Source: Ceratothoa steindachneri
Taxonomy: Eukaryota > Arthropoda > Malacostraca > Isopoda > Cymothoidae
Assembly: GCA_963969495.1 (NCBI GenBank)
Contig: OZ018333.1
Location: forward strand, 18,507,937-18,571,936
Length of the DNA stretch: 64,000 bases
Direction of reading: 5' to 3'
The translations under genes were made by a program, and so were the position numbers. Below, piece by piece: positions 54,293 to 64,000 of the stretch; positions within the stretch are counted from its first letter, which is position 1; each line of letters starts with the position of its first letter. The notes beneath the pieces are model-generated. The model saw nothing but the letters and a program-made list of their open reading frames with translations, was not told the origin of the DNA and searched no databases.

Positions 54293-54537
54293 CTTGGCCT
54301 CGCGGTGACCGAGGCTGGGCCTAGGTCTTCCGAGAGGAGGCCTAGAACTTCCGAGGCTAGGGCTGATTGGCAACGGAGTTGAACTTGGTATTCAGTGGTA
54401 GTCCGATGAAGAAGTCAAAAAGTAATTTGTAGTCACCTGACAAGCCGAATTCCAATTCGAGAATCAAGTCATATATAAATTATGGCTACACTGAGAAGTA
54501 TAAACAACTTTTCTTTTCTAACGCTTTTCTTCTTATC

Positions 54538-54550
54538 TTTCTATACCATT
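54538..54550. repeat. Target site duplication of LINE B (right)
   Basis: TTTCTATACCATT is the partner of 48919-48931. Confidence 0.9.
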
Positions 54551-55051
54551 TCACTCCTTTATTTCCTTCTTATATTGTTTGTGTGGAAAAGAAGCGTGGC
54601 TCGATTATAATAGCGAAAGGTGGAGATAGTTTAGCCTGGGCGGTGGAGTGATTATTTATTAGGTAATTTAAAACGACCATAGCGCCGCCGATATTTATAA
54701 ATGCCTAAATGTTAGCCTTTCGAATTAGGAATATTACGTTTTTTTTAAGTTGCGGGGTGTATGGGAGTGTACCCCGACAATTAAGGGAGGTGTTTCGAGA
54801 GTAACTAAAAAATGTTACTTTTTGTCAGAAATAGGATAAAGTAGGCGGCGCTATCGTGTTTATTATTTCGATAAACGTTCAGAGTCGATCGCATTAATTG
54901 TAGCCCAGAAATAGCACCCCCTAACGTGCGTAGATAAGCTCAAGTATTACCGGTTGTAAATAGCAGTGTCAAGTTTTGTAATGACACTAAATTGGCATTT
55001 GTAGACAAAGAAGTTGAGGATAGTTTTAAAGTTTAGAGTGACTTAAATAAG

Positions 55052-56103
55052 GGTAAATATGTAGACGAGCGGCCCGGCCGATAAGACTTACTATTTTCGT
55101 CCGTGTTCCAAAATGTTTCACGTTTTTGGAGTACATTTAAGGGGACGGCTCGTGGGGGTTAAACACGATGCGTGGACCGCACTACGATGATCCTGAGTTT
55201 CATTAAATTGTGGGGGGGGTCTGGGGGGCACAACCCCCAGGTATATAATCTTAATTGTTATAATGTTCTGACGTTTACAGAGGTGAATGCTTTAACTACA
55301 TCATGTCAGCGCCTTTAATCGTTTTGCGAATTATAATATGGATTGATTTCAATTTTGTTTTCCACTTAATAGCTTTTTATTATCCTCATTCGGAGTCATT
55401 TTTATTTGTCAATATATTTTTCCCCATTTTACTATTTTTATTACCTTCTTTTATACATTTAAATGTAATTAGCTAGATCATTTCAAGGAACTACTTGTTT
55501 TTTTTAGCAGTTTGGGTGTCAAACATTCCCCTTTTACGCAGTTTGAAAATGATCAATCAGACAACTTTTAAGCAGTGTGAAAATGGTATCGAATTCTGCG
55601 TTTAGTCCGTCTTCTATTTCGGAATTATTAACTTTAGTTTCTGATACAGATAAATTGTTCACCTTTTTGGATGTTCATAATTTAGTTAAAATTAAAAGCG
55701 AATGCGACATTTGTGGCCGGGCATTAGATGTGACCCCTCAGTTTGAATTTAGATGCTCTAAAATAAAACTTGATTCAAGTCAGCTAGATTTCGAATAGGA
55801 CGCAGACGCGCAAAATAAATAGGCTTTCCTCTTCGCAATTTCGTAAGTATAACCACTGCGATTAAGTACGAAAACAGCGTGTTTCGTTTGTTTTTTCGGG
55901 CAATTTTGTAAAAAAAAAAAAAAAAATGGCCTACGTAAGCAGCATTTCAGTTTGTTTACTTTCGGGCATTTTTTTAATACAAAAAATTGCGGCAGCTATT
56001 ATTCGAAGAAAACTCAAACGCGCATGAATATTCAGACACGGGTGAACGATAATATTTACACAAAAAAAAATTTCCGGCCGGGCCGTTCGTCTACATGTTT
56101 ACC
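55052..56103. mobile_element. Merlin-like TIR element, 1052 bp, 8-bp target duplication
   Basis: TIRs are GGTAAATATGTAGACGAGCG (left) and, inverted, GGTAAACATGTAGACGAACG (right), continuing GCCCGGCCG on both sides. The exact duplication TAAATAAG flanks it (55044-55051 and 56104-56111). The MITE at 42868-43189 is an inner-deleted relative. It splits LINE D within codons for D-L-N-K. It contains one short ORF resembling the start of a Merlin/ISXO2-type transposase; the DDE part is missing. Confidence 0.9.
55583..55798 (+). pseudogene. Possible Merlin transposase N-terminal remnant
   Basis: 71 residues from ATG 55583. FTFLDVHNLVKIKSECDICG and FEFRCSKIKLD give a C-x2-C...C pattern after a hydrophobic FL..L segment. 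This is similar in layout to the amino end of ISXO2/Merlin transposases, where a zinc ribbon precedes the catalytic core. No catalytic core follows, because the frame stops and the next 300 bp is AT-rich. The family match is from memory of the layout only. Confidence 0.45.
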
Positions 56104-56663
56104 TAAATAAGTTGCTAACTTGGGCTCAGAAGTGGCAGATGACTTTTAACCTTAAAAAAATACAAAGTTCTTAACATGGGAAGTGATAATAGAGAATTTA
56201 GCTATTGAATGGATTGGCATTGGCTGAATTCAGTTGAGGATGAGGACTTAGGCATAGTAGTAGATAGGACACTGAAATTTTCGAAGCAGTGTATTGCAAA
56301 AAATATAGCAAATAGGGTGCTAGACATGGGCGTCCGCAGGGGGGGGGGTGTAAGGAGGGGCATTTGCCGCCCCCCCTGGAATTCATGAATCAGTGAAATA
56401 TAGGAATATGTGGGAAATATAGGCGGCTAGCATTTGATAGCAGTCGTTCTTTCCGTTTTTGTTTTGTTTTTACATTTAATACTATTAAATTATTAAGTAT
56501 AAATTATTAAACTATTAATACTATTAATTTATTAGTACTGTAGTTTTGTTTTTACATGTAATAATTACTGTATGTTTGGATATCCTAATGATAAGACATC
56601 TAAGGTACTTAAAAATAATTTTTATATGGATAATTTAATATATAATATTATATATTTCATTTT

Positions 56664-58720
56664 TTGTTTAGGATTGTGAAGTGGATATCAGGAGGTTCTT
56701 CAAAAAGCGTAAATCTGATTACTCGGACGACAATCAAGATACCCCAGGCACATCGGAGACGCATGCTGAACCAGCAGAGCAGCGTAGAGGAGGATATGAT
56801 GAGCAGTTACTCACAGCAACCAATCAAATGCCACCCCAAACACCACTTGCTACAGCGGCCACTGACTTGCCTCATCGTCTGGATATCGGATTATATGTCA
56901 ACACCGAAGAACATTTGACCAATGATAGAAGATATGATCTCCTGATCAACACATATGTCCCCTCACTAATAGATTACAACTATCAGAAAGATTCACAGGG
57001 CTCCCGTTTTTTTCCGTCACCCGTGAATAAACCAATATTCTCCATGGTTGTCTTACTCAAGTCACTTGAAAGGTGCTCTGTGTAAATACTGTGTGCTGTT
57101 CCCTCACCCAGTGCACCGATGTCTAATGGGTGCTTTCATCGTGACTCCTTTTGTCAAATACAAAGACTCTAATGAGCACGCGAGGAAGCACATGCTTTCA
57201 TCCTGGCACAAAGGCGCACTACAAGATGCCAACAATTTCCTCACCACTGTGAAAACCCCAGAGTTGACCATCGTAAGCCAGATGAACCGAGCAGTCAACC
57301 AAGCAGTCACTCAAAACTGTGAGAAACTGTTCCCCATCCTATCTAGTATTCTGTTCTGATGCAGTCATGACATTGCTTTGAGGGGAAAGGAAAGTACACC
57401 GGGAAACCTCTGTGACCTACTGCGATTCAGCATAGAAGCAGGGGACACGGTTTTGAAAGATCAAATGGAGAGCGCGAGTAAAAATGCGAGGTACACATCA
57501 GTTCGTGTACAGAACGAGCTGATACTTCTCTCGGAGGAAGTGATAAGATAAGATATTGTGAAGGCTGCAAATAAATCAAATGGATTCTCGATCATTGCTG
57601 ATGAAACTGCTGACATATCAGGCACCAAACAACTGTCCATTAGCGTACGATGTGTTGAGCAGCAAGAGAAACGGAATAATTCAGCCATCATACGCGAAGA
57701 ATTCCTTGGATAAGTTCCACTGGAGATGATGAACGCTGCAACAATTGCAAATACTATCATCAACCAAGCAAAAAGAATTGATTTTGACTTCAACAAGCTT
57801 CATGGTCAAGGCTATGATGGATGTTCAACCATAGCAGGAAAAGACGGCGTACAGGCCGGTATCAGGAACACTTATCCCAAAGCCGTTTTCGTGCACCGCT
57901 CTTCGCATCGACTTAATTTGGTGGTTCATTATCTGAATTCTGTCGCAGATATTCGGAGTGCAACTGGAACTGTGAAATCTATCATCATTTTTATCCGTGA
58001 CAGTCCTAAGCGCAGAAGACTGGTTCCAAATCTACCTTTGTTGTGTGACACTAGATGGAGCGCAAAGTACAAAAGCATCCGCGCCTTTTCAGAGACATTG
58101 TGTGATATCTATGCAAAATTGGAGCAACTGGAGGCAAGACAACATGAGTCAAAGAGTACTCGTCAGACGGCACATCAGCTGAGGAGTGCAGCAGGAACCA
58201 CAGTGTTCCTCATCTGTCTCAAGATTGCAGCGAAATACTCAGCGATGTTGGATCCAGTGACCCAACATCTACAGGCAGTCGAGGTGGCCATGATGGGAGT
58301 CCGAGATCACATTTACTTGTTAATAAAGGCTTTCCGATATCACCGGGATGAAGCAATCGTGTGTTTTCAGAAGATGTCATCCCTGCGGTGAAAATATTGT
58401 CAGGAGAACTTGGTATAGAATTGACTATGCCTCGAAGATGCGCACGCCAGATCAACCGGACGAATGTATGAGGCTCCATTGAGGAGTACTATCGCCGCAC
58501 CATATATATCCCGTACGTGGATTTCTTGATTCAGTCTAGAAAGTCGCTTTGGTGATAGTAACACTTCATATTTTTGCATTACATCCAAAAGAAATGAAGA
58601 AAATAGAAAGAGGTGAATTTAAGAACATCGTTTCATCTATCAAAGAAATATATAAGATTGAGAATCTTGTTGAAAAGCACTAGCGTGGTATGACATGCAA
58701 AAGCATAAAGGCCCACTGAA

Positions 58721-58810
<90 letters not shown>

Positions 58811-58990
58811 GGATATGAATGAGCTGTTGAAGGAGATCACCCTGTTCCCTGTTGTGCGCCAGGCTATCCTCATCGCACTGACTCTGCCTGCAACAAAATG
58901 TACAGTGGAGAGGTCTTTTAGCACAATGCGCAGGGTGAAGACCTAGTTAAGGTCAACAATGACCGATCAACGTTTGTTCGGCCTCTGTGT
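56664..58990 (+). pseudogene. hAT transposase (TTF / DUF4371 type), frameshifted
   Basis: In order: VDIRRFFKKRKSDYSDD at the start; a TTF-type finger region (CKYCVLFPHPVHRC, EHARKHMLSSWHKGALQDA); the first catalytic region GFSIIADETADISGTKQLSI; GQGYDGCSTIAG with the next acidic residue; HRSSHRLNLVVH and CDTRWSAKYKS; and the C-terminal dimerisation domain LPATKCTVERSFSTMRRVKT. Shifts at about 57050 and 58390 and stops at 57360, 57550, 57710 and 58945 break it. A CT microsatellite sits in the coding part before the dimerisation domain. In intact relatives this enzyme cuts and pastes the element in the nucleus. Confidence 0.88.
58725..58811. repeat. CT microsatellite
   Basis: About 43 CT units with one G interruption lie inside the hAT transposase pseudogene. 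In the plus frame they read as repeated Ser-Leu. Confidence 0.97.
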
Positions 58991-59456
58991 GCTCAGTGTC
59001 CACCGTGAAAAATGAACAGCCAGAACACAGAGATAATGAACAGGGTCATTGACAAGTTTGGAAGAGATCCCTGACGATTCCATTTCCTGTTCACGTAGTA
59101 GCAATAATAATACTTGAATAGTGGAAAACTGAATAAACAGTTGAACAATGTCCATGGTATTTTATTCATTTTGTATTTTCCCTGCATTTTTTTAAAATTT
59201 TCCATAAATTCTAGGGGGGAAAATGCCCATCCCTTCCTCCCTGCGGACAGCCATGAACACAGCCAATGCTCACGACACGACACATCTCCATATCCCCCCC
59301 CCCCCTGCATTTTTTCTGCGGACGCCAATGGTGCTAGGATACATTAAGAGGAATGTTATCTACAAGAGTAATGAGGTTATCCTTAAACTCTACAACTCGT
59401 ATGTTAGGCCACATTTAGAGTACTGAATGCAAGCGTGGTCACAACATTTTAGTCAT

Positions 59457-60516
<1,060 letters not shown>

Positions 60517-61159
60517 TAATTTCCCCCTGAGAGAGATACTTAGTATCTTTAATATAGAATATATACATATCATATAATAATGAACATATTTAGACATATA
60601 TACAAGCATAGTTCGAGGTTCGCCAGTTCAACTAAGATAATATATCTAGGGGAATCGTCCCTTCCCCCCCCCCCCGTTTCACTCTTGGTGCAGTCACAAG
60701 GCGGTTACCGCAAAAACATCCGTCGAAGGCATCGGCGGGTTCAGTGCTTAACCACAGTGGGGTACAACCCGGTGCCATGAAAGACCCTAAAGGTCAAAAT
60801 GTAAGATATCCCCCAGGAGAGTGAGATCCAGTTTCACGTCGAATAAGAAATTGGAGACGTGTTTCTCCCAATCTCGAAGGCTAACGAGGAGCCGATGTTT
60901 GACTTCATGGGAAAAACCGTTGGCCAAAAGAACTCTCCTGGGGCCGTCCTCAAGCCCCTCCCTCCCTTGCCACTCCCCCAGTGGGGTGACGAGGTATAAA
61001 TGAGGAACTCTGAGGAAAATCGAGGTAGTATACGTCAGTCTCTAGGTGACGAAGTCTTCGGATCAAACCGAACTACCGAGACTGGAGAGGTAGTGTACTT
61101 GGCTCGCTAGACCAAGAAGTACCCTGCAAGAGAGGCAGGGCTACCTACCTTAAGGGGCT

Positions 61160-61765
61160 AAGAAGAAGCTCATCCTCGAGCTAAGTCCCTGGTTATCAAA
61201 CCAAACGATAAGTTAACTTTGGTAAGTTTAACTTACTCTCGCCAGAGAGACTCCTCATATCCTGGTGCACCTTAAACACCAGGGGCATTCCTCGTCCTTG
61301 AGGAATTAAGAAAAGAAGAAGGAAAAGGCTCCCCCTCGAGCCCGTTACTCGGTGGCCCTACCGAACTCTTAGTTAACTTGGTAGGGAACCAAGTTCAACT
61401 TGTTCTCGTCAGAGAATTCCCCCTCCGTTATACTCGCCCTTGAGGAAGACTGGAATTAAGAAAAAGCTCATCCTCGAGCTAGTTCCGGGTTACCAACCCG
61501 AACGTTAAGTAATTTATTCTCGCCAGAGAAACCCCCCTCCGTTATCCTCGCCCTTGAAGAAGACCTTCCCCGAGTTCAGTCCTCGTCCATAAGGAAATAA
61601 GTAACGAAGGAGAAAAGCTCCTCCTCGAGCTCGTTACTCGGTGGTCAAACCGCACTCCAAGTTAACTTGATTTAAGAACCAAGTTCGACTCACTCTTGCC
61701 AGAGAGACCACGACTGCCTAGGTGTTGCATAAAGCACCGTATTGGTTCTCGTCCTTGAAGAACAT
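61160..61765. repeat. Degenerate tandem repeat of about 150 bp, four copies
   Basis: Each unit has, in order, AAGCTC-TCCTCGAGCT, a TTACTCGGTGG-like block, AAGTTAACTT, a CTCGCCAGAGAGAC block and CTCGCCCTTGAAGAAGA. Starts lie near 61167, 61325, 61463 and 61613. The sequence is richer in C and G than its surroundings. It occupies the place where pol would be expected. Confidence 0.65.
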
Positions 61766-62498
61766 CCCCCCCCCCCGGAAGAACGTGTGGACCCCCCAGC
61801 TGCCACCCTCGCCAAAACAACCGTGTGATCTCGCTCATCTACATCTGAAAGGCGGCACGCGTCGAGAGTAAATAACATTTCTGAGGCCTTTAAACTCCAC
61901 ATGAGTCCGTAAGCCTAATTCTTATATTATTGTTGTGTGTAGAGAAAACGTTAACCAAATTTTGTGGGTAAACTAATTTAATTAATTCTTGTTTATAATA
62001 ATATTCAGAGTATTGCTGTAGTTAATGTATAAATGTTATGTATTCAATTGATAAAGATAAAATATAAGTTTATTTGGGGATTAATGTTCGTTTCTCTTAT
62101 ATATCCTCACCTGTTTCGTAACGGCTCTGTTCGTTAAGATATTCTTATAATATCAATATATTAGACACTCTTAGAGATAGAACAAAAAGGGGGGAATTCT
62201 ACGACAATATAGTTGTACAAACGGATATGCACTTTATATTTGTGTGTGTTAAAAAAACATATTCTATACTCTTATTTATATATTTACATCTGGATAACAT
62301 AAGAAAATACAGAATAAAATGCATTTGGTTATTAGCTCCCAATGAGTCTATCGGTAAACAAATGCTTTAAAAATAATGATAAAAAGTTAGTGGTGAACTT
62401 CCTGTCTCAATGGTATGAAACACGGAATTTGGTAGAGGATTTTCAACGTCAACTTGATGCGGGTTGCATATTGAGTTGAATTTCAGAATCACTGTTTT

Positions 62499-62934
62499 TC
62501 ATTTTTCGGGGATGTGTGAAAGGTCATTGATAATTATATAGACTAACGGGGCTTCTGATTGTTTAATTTTAGAAGATAACTTGGTGCATGTGTCTATTAG
62601 AATGCCTTGACCACAGTCTATCAAAAGATTGTAATGTGCAAGAAAATCTGCTCCTAGAATGGGTGATATTATGTCCGAGACTACGAACATCCAATTAAAG
62701 GTACGGCGTAAACTGGGTATGACTATGTCTAGCATGACTATAGCAATATTTACACTGGACCTCGTCATTTCGCAAGACTGTACGAGGTTGATAGGAATAA
62801 TCGAGACGCTTGCGCCAGTGTCTATAAGGAATTCGCCTTTCTCTCCATTTAATTTAATAGCGACAGTGATTAACATTGGCATACCGGTCGTCGCATTAAT
62901 TTCAGCACGCCTTACTAGTTTTCCGAGGGAATAG
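62499..62934 (-). CDS. Aspartic protease of second Gypsy element
   Basis: About 128-140 residues in a frame that overlaps the gag end. KGEFLIDTGASVSIIPINLV holds the D-T-G active site, and SPILGADFLAHYNLLIDCGQ is the closing I-L-G-x-D-F-L block, both typical of retropepsins. In complete elements it is released from the Pol polyprotein and cleaves Gag. Here the frame stops at 62499 (LSHIPEK) with no RT after it. No own ATG is evident, so it was probably expressed by frameshifting. Confidence 0.85.
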
Positions 62935-63770
62935 GAGATGAGGGTCTAGATGATGGTAGGATTTCTATATTTTCTCCCCGTTTAGGTCCTTTGCACCATG
63001 GTCTGCAATGTTTCGCTTCTGGATCAAAATATAAATAGGCTCGACATACTAAAGGTTTTTGATCGCTACGAAACGGTTTAAGTCCTAGCGGTATGCTATC
63101 ATTACTCTTATTTGTAAATTTATTTGTGCTAGTGTACGCGCCAATGGACATTGACCGCGCATCTTTCGCGTATTTCACATTACGATTCGAATTATCGCAC
63201 TGCCTATCGTAATCACTAGCACTATCTTCGCGAATAGAACAAATGTTATTGTTACTTACATGACCATATTGAGGTTTATAAATCGACATTAGTTTGTCCG
63301 CCAATTTACCTATCTTCGTGAGTGTCAATTCCTTCTGCGTCACGATGATCGGAGCGATGTTCGGAGGTAGAGATTGAACGAATTTATGTCTCACCAGATC
63401 TTCACCAACGCCGACTTGGAGTGCTGTCTTCCTTAAATCTTCAAGTTTCACCGATGGTCGTCCGTGAAGTGGAGATGAAGCTATCAATTTCTCGAATAAT
63501 TCGGGTTTAGTCCTTTCCAATAGGCTGATAACTTCAGTCCTCAGCTGTGTATACTTCCGTGATGAAAGAACTGCATAAGGGAGACGATCGGCTGTTTCCG
63601 CTGGTAGTGCTGCAAGAGTATGGAAGAATTTGGTGTCTTCTCTGATTATCTTTGCAATATGGAATTGTGCTCCTACGATTCTGAACCAACCAGCTACCCT
63701 TGCGTCGTTGAAAATCGGAGGCTTGACTACGGTGGAGTTTGCGGCTTCTTCTTGGAATCTTATATTATTT
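62915..63770 (-). CDS. gag: Gag of second Gypsy element
   Basis: The minus-strand frame is open from the primer-binding site to a stop at 62915; the true start was not identified and there is no clear early ATG. The text PPIFNDARVAGWFRIVGAQF, FFHTLAALPAETADRL, then LFEKLIASSPLHGRPS, GVGEDLVRHKFVQSLPPNIA and KIGKLADKLMSIYKP is typical of arthropod Gypsy Gag proteins lacking classical CCHC knuckles. It ends with CRAYLYFDPEAKHCRPWC, a cysteine/histidine motif in the knuckle position. It forms the particle. No stop interrupts it. Confidence 0.8.
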
Positions 63771-63792
63771 TTACTTACTCGATTTTCGATTA

Positions 63793-63810
63793 CTAATAAA
63801 GGGTCACCAA
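63793..63810 (-). promoter_or_regulatory. Primer-binding site of second Gypsy element
   Basis: The minus strand reads TTGGTGACCCTTTATTAG a few bases after the LTR end. TGG plus GTGACCC fits a tRNA 3' end and is a common Gypsy primer site layout. Confidence 0.65.
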
Positions 63811-63814
63811 TTTA

Positions 63815-64000
63815 TGGGGGGGGGGGAGAGTTGAGGAGGTTTTGGAAGGTTAGTATAATGAAAGGATTACTTTGATATATTTACAATCCACCTCGTTTTG
63901 TGATCCTATTTGCTATTGCATTCCCCATAAGATTGTTGCGAAACGTTCATCGTTAAATCGGATTTGGGTGATACGATAACGTTCCGAGAAATTATTACCT
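63815..64000 (-). repeat. 5' LTR of second Gypsy element (partial)
   Basis: Starts TGGGGGGGGGGG on the plus strand and aligns with 59457-59623. It is cut by the window end. Confidence 0.75.

Larger units (their letters stand above)
48932..54537 (-). mobile_element. I-superfamily LINE B, complete and apparently intact
   Basis: A 5606-bp minus-strand element between exact 13-bp target duplications. It has a 5' UTR of about 245 bp, ORF1 (54292-52901), ORF2 (52901-49122) and a 190-bp 3' UTR. The 3' end is not poly-A but short repeats (AATTTACCAAATTACCAAAA on the minus strand). Both ORFs are open and carry all expected motifs. ORF1 stop and ORF2 start overlap as TAATG. It lies within the TIR element 48445-54951. 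Confidence 0.95.
48445..54951. mobile_element. TIR DNA element with 9-bp duplication, hosting LINE B
   Basis: The left end is GGTAATACGAGTTTAT then GGGCGCTATTTCTGGGCTAC. The inverse of the right end is GGTAATACTTGAGCTTAT, then a 13-bp insert, then GGGTGCTATTTCTGGGCTAC. It is flanked by GGCTATAAA (48436-48444) and GGTTGTAAA (54952-54960), seven of nine matching, and removal restores LINE D text GEAINSSVK. Without LINE B it is about 0.9 kb. GG ends and a 9-bp duplication would fit Merlin-type elements. It carries no transposase of its own that I could recognise. Confidence 0.75.
56325..59330 (+). mobile_element. hAT element, 3.0 kb, 8-bp target duplication
   Basis: TIRs are CATGGGCGTCCGCAGGGGGG (left) and, inverted, CATTGGCGTCCGCAG followed by a short insert and a G run (right). 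It is flanked by GTGCTAGA (56317-56324) and GTGCTAGG (59331-59338), seven of eight matching; the LINE D target would read GTGCTAGG. It encodes a broken hAT transposase. It is inserted into LINE D. Confidence 0.92.
48240..59456 (+). pseudogene. CR1-like LINE D, host of four nested insertions
   Basis: One plus-strand ORF2 fragment is spread over four pieces. At 48300-48444 it reads KQRVALNGVKSQWRDMISS, then IPQGF and FIVYISDIGEA. At 54952-55051 it reads NSSVKFCNDTKLA and DSFKV. At 56104-56324 it reads NKLLTWAQKWQMTFNL (offset by shifts). At 59331-59456 it reads VLGYIKRNVIYKSNEVILKL then YNSYVRPHLEY. Joining the edges restores LINE text each time (GEA + INSSVK; DLNK; NRVLGYIKR). The RT active site is degraded (CNDT for ADDT) and stops are frequent. 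It is truncated at both ends. Confidence 0.88.

Overview
This is eukaryotic genomic DNA, and almost everything recognisable in it is transposable-element sequence. No host gene, tRNA, rRNA or CRISPR array could be supported. The mixture (CR1/L2-type LINEs with an esterase-like ORF1, I-superfamily LINEs with RNase H, an OTU-bearing Gypsy element, piggyBac-, Tc1-, Merlin- and hAT-type DNA elements, long minisatellites, CT/AT/AC microsatellites) suggests an aquatic arthropod, perhaps a decapod crustacean. That assignment is inference. Most retroelements lie on the minus strand. Coding frames of retroelements were checked for true ATG starts; several open frames only begin at GTG or TTG.

Layout. 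1-17.9 kb: several generations of one I-superfamily LINE, called family A here: A1 at 1-1401, an older copy A2 at 5064-9722, an internally deleted copy A3 inserted into A2 at 6557-9124 with a 15-bp target duplication, and a near full-length but broken copy A4 at 11114-17942. TTAA-flanked MITEs sit at 3138, 4524 and 9725, and an old CR1-type fragment at 3640-5063. 18-24 kb: a Tc1-type transposon split at its DLNPIEN motif by CR1-like LINE C1 (18518-22951). 24-30 kb: another old family-A copy (A5), inside which a segment of the LINE reading frame has expanded to about 67 tandem copies of 42 bp (25744-28556), and a 3' fragment A6. 30.9-39.4 kb: a piggyBac remnant interrupted by a Gypsy LTR retrotransposon (31078-38557). 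That element carries an OTU-like domain and a second aspartic protease and has lost its integrase. 39.4-43.8 kb: another TTAA MITE and LINE pieces, with a Merlin-like MITE.

43.8-48.2 kb holds LINE C2, with both ORFs intact. From 48.2 to 59.5 kb one plus-strand CR1-like LINE fragment (D) has been hit repeatedly. A TIR element with a 9-bp target duplication (48445-54951) itself contains an intact 5.6-kb I-superfamily LINE, B (48932-54537), with a 13-bp target duplication and overlapping TAATG stop/start. Further along D are a Merlin-like TIR element (55052-56103, 8-bp duplication) and a 3-kb hAT element (56325-59330, 8-bp duplication). D ends at a second Gypsy element (59457 to the window end) that keeps gag and protease but has no reverse transcriptase.

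The strongest leads are the LINE-derived minisatellites, the two intact LINEs (B and C2), the integrase-deleted OTU Gypsy element, the internally deleted LINE that was nevertheless inserted with a target duplication, and the Merlin-like TIR families with exact target duplications. Family names come from reading motifs and from internal comparison of copies in this window; no database search was possible.
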